DNA of 61,597 nucleotides from positions 1-61,597 of the forward strand of contig NZ_JAHUXH010000038.1 of assembly GCF_019219825.1 (NCBI RefSeq), given 5' to 3'. Of the stretch, positions 49,860-58,325 are shown one piece after another. The position numbers and the translations under genes were made by a program. Source of the DNA: Streptomyces sp. TRM70350 (lineage in GTDB: Bacteria > Actinomycetota > Actinomycetes > Streptomycetales > Streptomycetaceae). Position 1 is the first letter of the stretch. Every line of letters begins with the position of its first letter. The notes under the pieces are model-generated. The model searched no databases. It was given only the letters and a program-made list of their open reading frames with translations, and was not told the DNA's origin.

Positions 49860-50267
49860 ATGTCGCACTTCACCACCATGACCACCCAGCTCACCGATCC
49901 GGACGCCCTGCGCGCCGCGCTCGCGGACGTGGGCTACGGCGAGGTGGAACTCCACGACACCCCCCAGCCGCTGTACGGCTACCAGGGCGACGTGCGCTCC
50001 GACCGCGCCCACGTCATCGTCCGCCGCGCCCACATCGGCCGGGCCTCCAACGACATCGGCTTCCTGCACCAGGACGACGGCCACTACCGCGCGGTGATCA
50101 GCGAGTACGACCGCAGGAAACACGACGACCGGTGGCTGGCCCACCTGACCGCCCGCCACGCCTACCACGTCACGACCGGCACCCTGGCGGCCCAGGGCTT
50201 CGCCCTGACGGAGGAGACGACGGAACGGGACGGGACGGTCAGGATGGTGCTGCGGCGCTTCCAGTGA
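49860..50267 (+). CDS. DUF1257 (Ycf35-like) protein
   Basis: 135 aa from ATG 49860 with GGAGA upstream. MSHFTTMTTQLTDPDALRAA, LADVGYGEVELHDTPQPLYG, YQGDVRSDRAHVIVRR, then a KHDDRWLAHLTARHAYHVTT segment: the DUF1257/Ycf35 pattern. Function unknown. 60 bp after the AAA gene; the spacer contains ATGGCCGCCCAAC twice (49812 and 49831). Last gene of the cluster. Confidence 0.85.
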   Translation: MSHFTTMTTQLTDPDALRAALADVGYGEVELHDTPQPLYGYQGDVRSDRAHVIVRRAHIGRASNDIGFLHQDDGHYRAVISEYDRRKHDDRWLAHLTARHAYHVTTGTLAAQGFALTEETTERDGTVRMVLRRFQ

Positions 50268-50279
50268 GCCGGTGCGCGG

Positions 50280-50996
<717 letters not shown>

Positions 50997-51021
50997 GGCG
51001 CAGCCCCTCCGACGGGATGTC

Positions 51022-51062
51022 TACCTTATGTTGTAAGGCAAGGTAGCCTTATACTGTAAGGC
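51022..51062. promoter_or_regulatory. Double TetR operator
   Basis: CCTTA-N5-TAAGG (51024-51038) and GCCTTA-N5-TAAGGC (51046-51062), centres 23 bp apart (about two helical turns); TACCTT/AAGGTA (51022-51027/51040-51045) adds a third, overlapping symmetry. Midway between the divergent NAD(P)-binding and TetR genes. Confidence 0.7.
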
Positions 51063-51089
51063 GGTCAAGGTCGGTGAAAAGGAGGGCGG

Positions 51090-51782
51090 ATGCGCGAGGT
51101 AGGCAAGGGCAGGGCCCGGCGCGGGGCGTCGGCGTCGGCGCGCACCCCGCTCAGTCGCGAGCGCGTGATCCGTACGGCGATGGCGGTCGCGGACGAGAAG
51201 GGCTCGGCCGCGCTCACCATGCGGGCCATCGCCGAACCGCTGGGCGTCGAGGCGATGTCGCTCTACCACCACGTGACAGGCCGGGAGGACATTCTCGACG
51301 GCATGGTGGACGCGGTGTTCGGCGAGATCGACCTGCCGCCGCGCGACACGGACTGGAAGAGCGCCATGCGCCACCGCGCGGCCTCCGCCCGCGCCGCCCT
51401 CAAGCGGCACCCCTGGGCCATCGGCCTGATGGACTCCCGCTCCCGGCCCGGCCCCGCGACCCTGCGCCACCACGACGCCGTCATCGGAGCGCTGCGCGCC
51501 GCCGGATTCTCCGTCCCGATGACCGCACACGCCGTCTCACTGATCGACAGCTACCTGTACGGCTTCGTACTGCAGGAACTGAGCCTGCCGTTCAAGGGCG
51601 CGGCGGAACTGAACGAGGTCACGGGCGCCATCCTGCGTGACATGCCCGCCGACGCCTACCCCCACCTCACCGAACTGGCCACCGAGCACGTCCTGAAGCC
51701 CGGCTACGACCACGCCGACGAGTTCACCTTCGGCCTCGCCCTCGTCCTGGACGCCCTCCACCCGGACGAGCCCGCCCACTGA
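51090..51782 (+). CDS. TetR-family transcriptional regulator
   Basis: 230 aa, ATG 51090 with AAAAGGAGGG upstream. HTH: RERVIRTAMAVADEKGSAAL, TMRAIAEPLGVEAMSLYHHV, then TGREDILDGMVDAVFGEID. C-terminal domain of TetR_C_1 type (PWAIGLMDSRSRPGPATLRH). Likely represses the divergent NAD(P)-binding gene and itself through the palindromes at 51022-51062. Confidence 0.9.
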   Translation: MREVGKGRARRGASASARTPLSRERVIRTAMAVADEKGSAALTMRAIAEPLGVEAMSLYHHVTGREDILDGMVDAVFGEIDLPPRDTDWKSAMRHRAASARAALKRHPWAIGLMDSRSRPGPATLRHHDAVIGALRAAGFSVPMTAHAVSLIDSYLYGFVLQELSLPFKGAAELNEVTGAILRDMPADAYPHLTELATEHVLKPGYDHADEFTFGLALVLDALHPDEPAH

Positions 51783-51790
51783 GCCGGTGG

Positions 51791-51819
51791 GCGTTTGCCG
51801 GCCTGGGGCCGGCAAACGC
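51791..51819. terminator. Bidirectional terminator between tetR and the lanthipeptide genes
   Basis: Perfect 13-bp stem GCGTTTGCCGGCC (51791-51803) / GGCCGGCAAACGC (51807-51819) with 3-nt loop TGG; 8 bp after the tetR stop and 22 bp after the convergent lanA stop. Confidence 0.85.
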
Positions 51820-51841
51820 GTCCTGCGTCGGGCGCTGTGGG

Positions 51842-51991
51842 TCAGCAGGTGCTACCGACGCAGATGGTGTTCAGCAGGGTGAGCAGGCCGACGCAGGCGC
51901 ACGTGGCGAACAGGTTGCCGGCACTGTCCACGGGGTCGGTTTCGGGGAGCGCGTGCAGCTCGGCGAGCAGCTGGCTGTCGTGGTCGTTCAT
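51842..51991 (-). CDS. Class IV lanthipeptide precursor (venezuelin-like LanA)
   Basis: 49 aa from ATG 51991 with AAGGAGT 7 nt upstream. Leader about residues 1-28 (MNDHDSQLLAELHALPETDP...) with the L-L-A-x-L-H-A-L-P-E-T-D-P motif I remember from venezuelin; core about 29-49 A-T-C-A-C-V-G-L-L-T-L-L-N-T-I-C-V-G-S-T-C. Cys31, 33, 44, 49 and Thr30, 38, 42, Ser47, Thr48 can form up to four (methyl)lanthionine rings. The core closely follows venezuelin (A-T-C-E-C-V-G-L-L-T-L-L-N-T-V-C-I-G) with differences at the C-terminus. 11 bp downstream of lanL, same operon. Confidence 0.9.
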   Translation of the reverse strand: MNDHDSQLLAELHALPETDPVDSAGNLFATCACVGLLTLLNTICVGSTC

Positions 51992-52002
51992 GGAGTGACT
52001 CC

Positions 52003-54780
52003 TTAGCGTTGTTGTGGGACGACGGCAGTGGTCTGCCGCCGCGTCGGTGTGCTGACCCTTGGGGACTCCGTGCTGTTGCGGCGGATCCGGGTCTGCAGGG
52101 GGACGGTCCATTGCCGGGGCGAGGTGTGGTGCAGTCTGAGCAGGAACGCGAGGACGCCGCTGGTGCCGTCGCTCCAGCTCGTCGAGGTCTCGCCGTACTC
52201 GTTGGGAAAGGCCATCCGGCCGTGCCGGTATGTCCGCTGGGCGAGGATGATGCCGGCCATGTCCTGGGCGGTGGAGCGGTAGAAGTCGTCGCCCGTTGCG
52301 TCGGCCATGTCGAGGAGGAAGTCCGCGTTGCCGGCCAGCCCGTGGCACTGGGTGAGGGGGCCACGCGTGGCGTGCTCGGCCACGGCCCGGGCGGCGCGGC
52401 GGGCGAGGTCGGCGAAGCGCGTTTCCCCAGTGACCTGGTGGAGCCCGATGAGGAAGGTACCGATGCCTGCTGCTCCGTGGCACCAGTACGGTGCGGTGGG
52501 CGGTTTCCCCGCCTGGACGGGCCATTGGGCCGACGCGCCGGTGAGGACGGCGTGGGCCAGCAGGCTGTCACCGGCCTCGACGGCCAGAGACAGGTGCTCG
52601 GGGCGCTCACACAGGAGTGCGGCGGCAAGGAGGAAGGAGCCGATGCCTGCGGTTCCGTGGGCAAAGCCGAGGTACGGCTTTCCCGTCGGCCACCCGCCGG
52701 CCTCGGCGGGCACCGGCCAGCTGACCCCGTCCGCGTCGCGGCATGCTGAGGCGGCCAGCTTGTCGGCGGCCTCGACGGCGCGGTGGGCGAAGCGCTCATC
52801 GCCGGTGTGGAGCCACAGGTGGAGTGCTGCCAGTCCGCTGCCCGCGGTGCCGTGGGTGATGTCGTGGCCGGCACAGGACTCCAGCGGCGCCAGCCCCAAC
52901 TCACGGCCGCGGTCCATCAGGTGCTGGTCGTCGATGGCGCGCCCTGCGTCACACAGCGTCCAGGCGATGCCGGGAAGGCCGAAGTGGAGGCCGGGGCGGG
53001 CGGGGCCGGTGCCCGCCCGGCTCAGGATCCACCGGCCCGCTGCGGAGATCACTTCTGGCAGACGGTGGTCTCCGGTGAGCTCGAAGTACCGGGTGAGCAC
53101 GGCCAGGACACCGGCCGCTCCCTGCTGAACGACGCACGGATCGGCCTCTCCGACCGCGGTCGACACGGGCCACAGCCGACTGTCATCCGGGCTGATGGAG
53201 CTGACCAGACCATCGACGAGCGCGGTGACCGGATCCTGCTCCTGCTGCTCGACGCCCACCCCATCGGCGCTGGTCTGCCGGTACGCCCTTGCGGCCGGTA
53301 CCGCGCCCTGGTGACCCGGCAGGGCGGTGGGCGAGGACAGCGCGGTGCGCGCCCGTGACAGGTCCCAGCGCTTCGAGGGGTCCTCGCGTGTCAGCCCGAG
53401 GACCATCGTCACCAGGCTCGCAGGCAGCTCCAGCCGTTCGGCGCAGGCCGTCAGCCAGGCGGCCATGCGCTGGTCCACGCTCCTGGTGGCGGGCTCGTCG
53501 GCAAGGAGATGGGGCACGTTCCCGGTCAGGACGTATCCCGCGGTGGCGCCCAGACTGTAGTAGTCGGCCGACGGGGCCGGCTGTGCGCCGCGCAGTTGTT
53601 CTGGAGCGCTGAAGCCCGGCGTGCCCAGGGACGTCGGCCTGGTGGACATCCCCTCGACCACGGCCAGTTCCAGGTCGATCAGCCGCAGCGTGCCGTCCGG
53701 CCGGACCATGATGTTGCCAGGAGTGAGGTCCCGCACGATGCAGTGGTGCTCATGGGCTGTGGCCACGAGGTCGACCAGCCGGGCCACCATGTCGAGGGCG
53801 TCGCAACGGTAGTGCTGCCAGCCGGTGTTGAGGAAGCGGTCGATCACCCACCGGCGCAAGGGGATGCCTGGCACCTCCTCCTCGGCCAGAAAGACGTGTC
53901 GGCCGTGCTCGAACACCGCCACCGGCGCCGGGGACAGGTTCAGCTCGCGCAGCTTCTCCAGCATCGCGGCCTCGGTGCGCAGCCAGTCACGCACGTCCCA
54001 CCCGGAGGCATCGGCTTCCACATGCGGCCGGGCCTCCTTGATCACCACAGCGGCCCCCGTGCGGGTGTCGGTGCCCCGGTAGACACCGCCCTTGTTGCTG
54101 TACCGGATCGCTTCCCGCACGGCGAAGCGCCCGCCGAGCACCGGGTCACCGCTGCCCGACGCGGTCGAGCCGCCGGGTGGGGCACCGAAGACGGGAAACG
54201 GCGACACCGCCCAGGAAGGCGGAAGGTACTGCCCGGTCCGCCGGTCTTCCACGGGATTGCCCTCGGGGTCGTAGATGAAGTCGACGAACAGGCCCTGTGC
54301 CGACAACTGCCGGCGACCGACGAACGATCCGTAGCGGTAATGCACCAAGCTGTCCGGTGCATAGGGGTGGTCGGACAGGATGCGCGGCCCGGCCAGCCCC
54401 GCCGTGGAGCGGTGAAGTGCATCGGCGATCCGAACGGCGGCAGCGTCACAGCGGGGATAAACCGTGATGAACTTCCCGGAGCTGCCCCTCGGCGTGCTAC
54501 GGGAGTTCAAAGCGGCCACCCGGGCCACGGAACTGGCGAACTTGAAAGCGGAATCCTCCCTCAACAGCACCTCCAGCGCCCTTTCGAGCACCTCGGGCGC
54601 GGACACCTGCGTCGCCGAGACATGGAGCTTCCAGCCCTGTTCCCGCCGCGCGCCGTCGCACGGCACGGCGCGGCACCACGACTCGTCCCTCAGGACCTGC
54701 CAACGCGAAACCGCTCCGGTGCTGCGCAGGGCCCCCTCCAGCAGACCACCAAGCCCGCCGTCCGCATCACGGCCGCCCAT
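52003..54780 (-). CDS. Class IV lanthionine synthetase LanL
   Basis: 925 aa, ATG 54780 behind GGAGGGG, which decides against the longer frame starting at 54963. Three domains in order: lyase (about 1-210), Ser/Thr kinase (about 225-490, with AAVVIKEARP, CIVRDLTPGNIMV and LRLIDLELAVV) and LanC-like cyclase (about 570-890). Zinc ligands are present: Cys767 in YWCHGAAGIG and Cys812-His813 in QCHGLAGN. This separates LanL from class III LanKC, which lacks them. It phosphorylates and dehydrates Ser/Thr of the precursor and adds Cys thiols. Lies directly before lanA. Confidence 0.93.
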   Translation of the reverse strand: MGGRDADGGLGGLLEGALRSTGAVSRWQVLRDESWCRAVPCDGARREQGWKLHVSATQVSAPEVLERALEVLLREDSAFKFASSVARVAALNSRSTPRGSSGKFITVYPRCDAAAVRIADALHRSTAGLAGPRILSDHPYAPDSLVHYRYGSFVGRRQLSAQGLFVDFIYDPEGNPVEDRRTGQYLPPSWAVSPFPVFGAPPGGSTASGSGDPVLGGRFAVREAIRYSNKGGVYRGTDTRTGAAVVIKEARPHVEADASGWDVRDWLRTEAAMLEKLRELNLSPAPVAVFEHGRHVFLAEEEVPGIPLRRWVIDRFLNTGWQHYRCDALDMVARLVDLVATAHEHHCIVRDLTPGNIMVRPDGTLRLIDLELAVVEGMSTRPTSLGTPGFSAPEQLRGAQPAPSADYYSLGATAGYVLTGNVPHLLADEPATRSVDQRMAAWLTACAERLELPASLVTMVLGLTREDPSKRWDLSRARTALSSPTALPGHQGAVPAARAYRQTSADGVGVEQQEQDPVTALVDGLVSSISPDDSRLWPVSTAVGEADPCVVQQGAAGVLAVLTRYFELTGDHRLPEVISAAGRWILSRAGTGPARPGLHFGLPGIAWTLCDAGRAIDDQHLMDRGRELGLAPLESCAGHDITHGTAGSGLAALHLWLHTGDERFAHRAVEAADKLAASACRDADGVSWPVPAEAGGWPTGKPYLGFAHGTAGIGSFLLAAALLCERPEHLSLAVEAGDSLLAHAVLTGASAQWPVQAGKPPTAPYWCHGAAGIGTFLIGLHQVTGETRFADLARRAARAVAEHATRGPLTQCHGLAGNADFLLDMADATGDDFYRSTAQDMAGIILAQRTYRHGRMAFPNEYGETSTSWSDGTSGVLAFLLRLHHTSPRQWTVPLQTRIRRNSTESPRVSTPTRRQTTAVVPQQR

Positions 54781-55100
54781 CAGACCCCTCCTTGGCCTCG
54801 ACAGACGCCGCCTGCTCCCCCGTACTGCGGCGCCCTCCACCGAGGCACGTGCCCTCACACCGCGCACGAGCCAACACGGACAAGCCATGAACCACCTGAT
54901 CCAGCGAGCGGACGGCGGCGCATCCGTGGAGCTGGAAGAGCGGCTCATGTACGCCTCTGCCACGTGAGCGCGCCGGTCGGCGCCGTCCGGCGGCGCGGGG
55001 TGCAGTGCTCGTTGGAGCCTGTTGTTCTCGGACGCCCGTCACGGACGGCAGGGACCGGGGCTTCTCTCAACTCCTGTCTGTGGATGGGGCGCGTGCAAGG
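54781..55100. other. Divergent promoter region of lanL and the spermidine-synthase-like gene
   Basis: 320 bp without a confident gene. A 26-codon frame at 54887-54967 (MNHLIQRADGGASVELEERL, then MYASAT) has no clear ribosome site; it could be a small peptide gene, but I see no support beyond its being open. Promoters for both flanking genes must lie here. Confidence 0.4.
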
Positions 55101-56660
55101 ATGTCGCCTGTGACCGGATCGTCTTCCTCGCCTGTCGCCGAGGGCACGCCCCGCGACCGCGGCCTGGGTCCCCGTGCCGCCGCCGTGCTCGTGTTCGGGT
55201 CCTCGGCCGCGGTGCTGGTGGTCGAGATCGTCGCTCTGCGGCTGCTGGCTCCCTACCTGGGGCTCACCCTTGAGACCAGCACGATGGTGATCGGCATCGC
55301 CCTCACCGCGATCGCCCTCGGCTCATGGCTGGGTGGGCGCATCGCCGACCAGGTCGATCCACGCCGGCTCATCGGCCCCTCGCTCGCGGTGTCGGGAGTG
55401 GTCGTGGCGCTCACCCCTGCCGTGCTGCGCACCGCTGCGGAGTGGGCGCCGGCGACGCTCCTGTTCATCGCGTCGCTGACCATCCTCGTGCCGGGCGCGC
55501 TGCTCTCCGCGGTGACGCCGATCGTGACCAAGCTGCGTCTCACCAGCCTCGCCGAGACCGGAACGGTGGTCGGCCGGCTGTCCGGCGTCGGCACCGTCGG
55601 CGCCATCGTCGGCACCGTCCTCACCGGCTTCGTCCTGGTATCGCGGTTGCCGGTCAGCGGCATCCTGATCGGCCTCGGCACACTGCTGGTGGTCGGCTCG
55701 GCGCTGGTCGAGTGGCGAACGCGCGGGTGGCGAACGCGCGGGTGGAGCGGCACCCCTGCCCTCACACTCGTGATCGTTGCCGGTGGCCTCGCCACCACGG
55801 TCGCGCCCGGTGGCTGCGACACGGAGACCCGGTACCACTGCGCACGGGTCGTCGCAGACCCCGACCGGGACAGCGGCCGCACCCTCGTTCTGGACGGCCT
55901 GCGGCACTCCTACGTCGACGTCGACGACCCCACCTTCCTGGAGTTCGCGTACGTGCGCGCCATCGCGTCGGTGGTCGATGCCGCGTTTCCCAAGGGTGAG
56001 CCGCTGGTTGCCCACCACCTGGGCGGCGGCGGGCTCACCGTTCCCCGATACCTCGCGGCCACGCGGCCCGGAACGCGCAGCCTGGTGTCCGAGATCGACA
56101 GCGGCGTCGTGCGCATCAACCGTGACCAACTCGGCCTGAGAACAGAAGCCGGTATCGACGTACGCGCCGAGGACGGCAGGCTCGGCCTGCGGCGACTGGA
56201 CGCCGACAGCCGTGACCTCGTCGTCGGCGACGCCTTCGGGGGCGTCAGCGTGCCGTGGCACCTCACCACGGTGGAAGCGATGACCGACGTACGGCGGGTG
56301 CTCAACGACGATGGCCTGTACGTCGCCAACCTCATCGATCACGGTGATCTGGCCTTCGCACGTGCGGAGGCAGCCACCCTCAGCGAGACCTTCGAGCACG
56401 TCGCCCTCGTCGGCGAACCCGCCGATATCGGTCTCGACCCGACCGCCACCTCCAAGGGCGGCAATCTGGTGGTGCTCGCCTCCAACCGGCCAGTCGACCT
56501 ACGCGCGACCCAGGAAACGCTGGACGCCCGGCAAACCGGCTGGAAGATCGCCACCGGCGACGACCTCACCTCCTGGATCGGCGACGCCCAACCGCTCACC
56601 GACGATTACGCACCCGTCGACCAGCTCCTCCAGCCCTACAGCCCGCGGAGCGGCCAGTGA
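55101..56660 (+). CDS. Membrane-anchored spermidine-synthase-like (fused MFS/SpeE-type) protein
   Basis: 519 aa from ATG 55101 (GTG 55110 possible). The N-terminal half has six to seven helices (FGSSAAVLVVEIVALRLLAP; TMVIGIALTAIALGSWLGGR) as in fused spermidine synthases. The C-terminal half is a Rossmann methyltransferase-like aminopropyltransferase fold: VAHHLGGGGLTVPRYLAATR (motif I region), SEIDSGVVRIN, RDLVVGDAFGGVSVPWHLTT. The usual D-G-x-x-Q of SpeE is not obvious, so polyamine synthesis is doubtful. Divergent from lanL; a role in the lanthipeptide locus is only conjecture. Confidence 0.8.
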   Translation: MSPVTGSSSSPVAEGTPRDRGLGPRAAAVLVFGSSAAVLVVEIVALRLLAPYLGLTLETSTMVIGIALTAIALGSWLGGRIADQVDPRRLIGPSLAVSGVVVALTPAVLRTAAEWAPATLLFIASLTILVPGALLSAVTPIVTKLRLTSLAETGTVVGRLSGVGTVGAIVGTVLTGFVLVSRLPVSGILIGLGTLLVVGSALVEWRTRGWRTRGWSGTPALTLVIVAGGLATTVAPGGCDTETRYHCARVVADPDRDSGRTLVLDGLRHSYVDVDDPTFLEFAYVRAIASVVDAAFPKGEPLVAHHLGGGGLTVPRYLAATRPGTRSLVSEIDSGVVRINRDQLGLRTEAGIDVRAEDGRLGLRRLDADSRDLVVGDAFGGVSVPWHLTTVEAMTDVRRVLNDDGLYVANLIDHGDLAFARAEAATLSETFEHVALVGEPADIGLDPTATSKGGNLVVLASNRPVDLRATQETLDARQTGWKIATGDDLTSWIGDAQPLTDDYAPVDQLLQPYSPRSGQ

Positions 56661-56728
56661 CCGACGGACAGCTGATCGTGGGGGTCCTGGCGGTCGGCAA
56701 CAGCCGAGACGCCTACCGCCGAGTCCCG

Positions 56729-56945
56729 TAGAACTCCTCCGGTGCCTGCGCATCCTCGATCAGGAAGGTCTCGTTCTCCCCGAAGTCCGGGGCCTGGAAG
56801 GGGTTCGTCGTCGGAGGCGGCGATGCGGCGGTGGCATAGCGGGGCATCGCTTCCGGAGCGGAGAACAGCGAGGTCAGGTCGATGAGAGGTCTTCCATTCG
56901 TTTCGTTGTAAGGCCATGAAGTGAGCTGGCGTGCCGTGACCGGAC
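56729..56945 (-). pseudogene. C-terminal remnant of an unrecognised gene
   Basis: A minus-strand frame ending in TAG at about 56729 reads RQLTSWPYNETNGRPLIDLT, SLFSAPEAMPRYATAASPPP, TTNPFQAPDFGENETFLIED, AQAPEEFYGTRR. It is clearly protein-like but no start codon precedes it, and it runs into the 3' end of the next gene. I know no family for it. A tiny 24-codon frame at 56657-56731 after the spermidine-synthase stop appears meaningless. Confidence 0.35.
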
Positions 56946-56954
56946 ACAGCGGTC

Positions 56955-57176
56955 CTACAGCTTGCTCATCTTCGTGTACGGACTCAGGATCCGCTCTCGC
57001 ACCGAGCCGAAATCGACAAGCGCCGCGATTCCGTCCTCGATGCCGATCACTCGGCCGAGGCCGTACATGTCGTGTGTGACCTGGTCACCCATGGCGAACT
57101 GCTTGAGGGGCGGCGTGACCGGGGCCTTGAAGGGGCTGGTAGGCAAGTGGCGCTTAGGAGCAGCTGGCTTTGTCAT
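56955..57176 (-). CDS. Small stand-alone Tudor-like protein (UvrD/PcrA C-terminus type)
   Basis: 73 aa from ATG 57176 (MTKPAAPKRHLPTSPFKAPV), chosen over longer frames. The C-terminal part GDQVTHDMYGLGRVIGIEDG, AALVDFGSVRERILSPY resembles the Tudor-like domain at the end of UvrD/PcrA helicases, which binds RNA polymerase. No Shine-Dalgarno sequence; CATACT 7 nt before ATG suggests a leaderless mRNA. Similar stand-alone proteins occur in Streptomyces; function unknown. Confidence 0.75.
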   Translation of the reverse strand: MTKPAAPKRHLPTSPFKAPVTPPLKQFAMGDQVTHDMYGLGRVIGIEDGIAALVDFGSVRERILSPYTKMSKL

Positions 57177-57244
57177 TGCTACCAGTATGCGCTGCGCGTC
57201 TCCGTCCGCGGAGGCCGTCCGCAACCGCAGCACCCGACAAGAAG

Positions 57245-57272
57245 CCCTGATCCGCGTCGCCGCGGATCAGGG
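57245..57272 (-). terminator. Terminator following the left tRNA-Ser(GGA) 3' half
   Basis: Perfect 12-bp stem CCCTGATCCGCG (57245-57256) / CGCGGATCAGGG (57261-57272), 4-nt loop, directly 3' of the encoded CCA of the displaced tRNA end. Confidence 0.8.
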
Positions 57273-57277
57273 TTACC

Positions 57278-57339
57278 TGGCGGAGGATACGAGATTCGAA
57301 CTCGTGAGGGGGTTGCCCCCAACACGCTTTCCAAATGTT
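57278..57339 (-). repeat. att-like 3' half of tRNA-Ser(GGA), left copy
   Basis: Minus strand reads TGGAAAGCGTGTTGGGGGCA, then ACCCCCTCACGAGTTCGAAT, CTCGTATCCTCCGCCA: a tRNA-Ser from the GGA anticodon to the encoded CCA. The 5' half is absent. With its CCA and terminator it looks like the original chromosomal 3' end displaced by integration. The same sequence recurs at 61228-61285 in the same orientation. Confidence 0.85.
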
Positions 57340-57366
57340 GGTCTGGGGGTTCGCGGTGGGACGGGG

Positions 57367-57448
57367 GCGTTCTGACCTGCGGTGGAGCGGATCGTTCAAT
57401 GACGTCCGGACGCAGCTGAACATGGGTGAATGAGACCAGAGCTGAGAC
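57367..57448. other. Conserved attachment-flank motifs, left end of islet
   Basis: GCGTTCTGACCTGCGG (57367-57382) recurs at 61313-61328 at the same 33-nt distance from the tRNA half. CATGGGTGAATGAGACCAGA (57421) with CTGAGAC (to 57448) recurs in related form at 61109-61159 and 33915-33934. Likely recombinase arm sites or int-proximal sequence of one family of elements. Confidence 0.5.
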
Positions 57449-57533
57449 CGCGAGGTGACGGCTGGGCGGTTCACGTCGCTCGGCGGGTGCTGCATCCAGG
57501 CCGAATTCCTACTTGTTTGATAATGTCGATCCC

Positions 57534-57818
57534 ATGGGCGAGATTCCTTACAGCGTCGGTGAAGGGCCAGCCATCAGGGTCAGCCTCTCCCTCCCCGAGG
57601 GGACGGCGGAGGCGATCCGCCGACGGGTCGGCAAGCGTGAGTTCTCCGCGTTCATCACCGAAGCGGTGGAGCGTGAGCTGCGCGGTCAGATCCTGGATGA
57701 GTACCTGGCCGACTACGAACGCCGTCAGGGGCCGATCTCCGAGCAAGAGCAGGAGCGGGCACGCCGGGTCTTCGACGAGGTCTTCGCCGGGGAGGGGCAG
57801 TGGCCCGCCGCAAGCTGA
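57534..57818 (+). CDS. VapB-type antitoxin
   Basis: 94 aa from ATG 57534 (an in-frame TTG lies at 57513). AIRVSLSLPEGTAEAIRRRV and REFSAFITEAVERELRGQIL look like a ribbon-helix-helix DNA-binding half, followed by an acidic helix EYLADYERRQGPISEQEQER for toxin binding. GATAAT at 57519-57524 is a good -10, so autoregulation from here is likely. Overlaps the PIN toxin gene by 19 bp. Confidence 0.85.
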   Translation: MGEIPYSVGEGPAIRVSLSLPEGTAEAIRRRVGKREFSAFITEAVERELRGQILDEYLADYERRQGPISEQEQERARRVFDEVFAGEGQWPAAS

Positions 57819-58213
57819 GTCACGAAGGCACCCTCGTTCTCGACTGCGAGGGCCTGTCGAAGCTCGTCAGTGATCACGAGCCCGTCGTCGCCCTCATCGC
57901 CGAAGCCCGCAAGCGGGGCATGGAGGTGGTCATCAGCGCACTCACCATCATCGAAGCGGTGCATCGCCGGACCGACAGGGCGCGGCTCGCCTGGGTCCTG
58001 TCCGGCGTGCGGATCGTGCACATCGGCGACGAGGAGGCCAAAGCCGCCTCAGCCATGCTGATCAACGCCGGGCTGCATGGTCACAAATACGCCATCGACG
58101 CCGCCGTGGCCGAGACGGCGCTGCGTCAGCGCCGCCCGGTCGTCATGCTCACCTCGGACATCGACGACATGACGAAGCTCTGCGGCGACAGAGTGCGCCT
58201 CGTCGCCGTGTAG
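57800..58213 (+). CDS. PIN-domain toxin (VapC type)
   Basis: 137 aa from GTG 57800. PIN nuclease acidic residues: Asp in LVLDCEGLSKL (about 15), Glu in ALTIIEAVHRR (about 53), Asp in KYAIDAAVAETAL (about 100) and Asp in VMLTSDIDDMTKL (about 120). Such toxins cleave tRNA or rRNA and are neutralised by the overlapping antitoxin. It probably stabilises the integrated islet. Confidence 0.88.
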   Translation: MARRKLSHEGTLVLDCEGLSKLVSDHEPVVALIAEARKRGMEVVISALTIIEAVHRRTDRARLAWVLSGVRIVHIGDEEAKAASAMLINAGLHGHKYAIDAAVAETALRQRRPVVMLTSDIDDMTKLCGDRVRLVAV

Positions 58214-58325
58214 TCGACGCCCAAGACCCGAACGCCCGGGACGCAAGGTCGAGCGCGGCGGGGCCGGTGGACCAGTCGGTAGCACCCAGGGCCGTGAACG
58301 GCTGTGCGGCCGGACGGCTCGTCTT

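Noticed and set aside
54887..54967. 26-codon frame as a second lanthipeptide precursor
   Set aside because: No Cys, no LanA-type leader motif and no clear ribosome binding site.
56657..56731. 24-codon frame overlapping the spermidine-synthase stop
   Set aside because: Too short, no recognisable sequence, and overlap alone is weak support.
57278..57339. Functional tRNA-Ser(GGA)
   Set aside because: Only the part from the anticodon to the 3' end is present; the D arm and 5' acceptor strand are missing. The same holds at 61228-61285.
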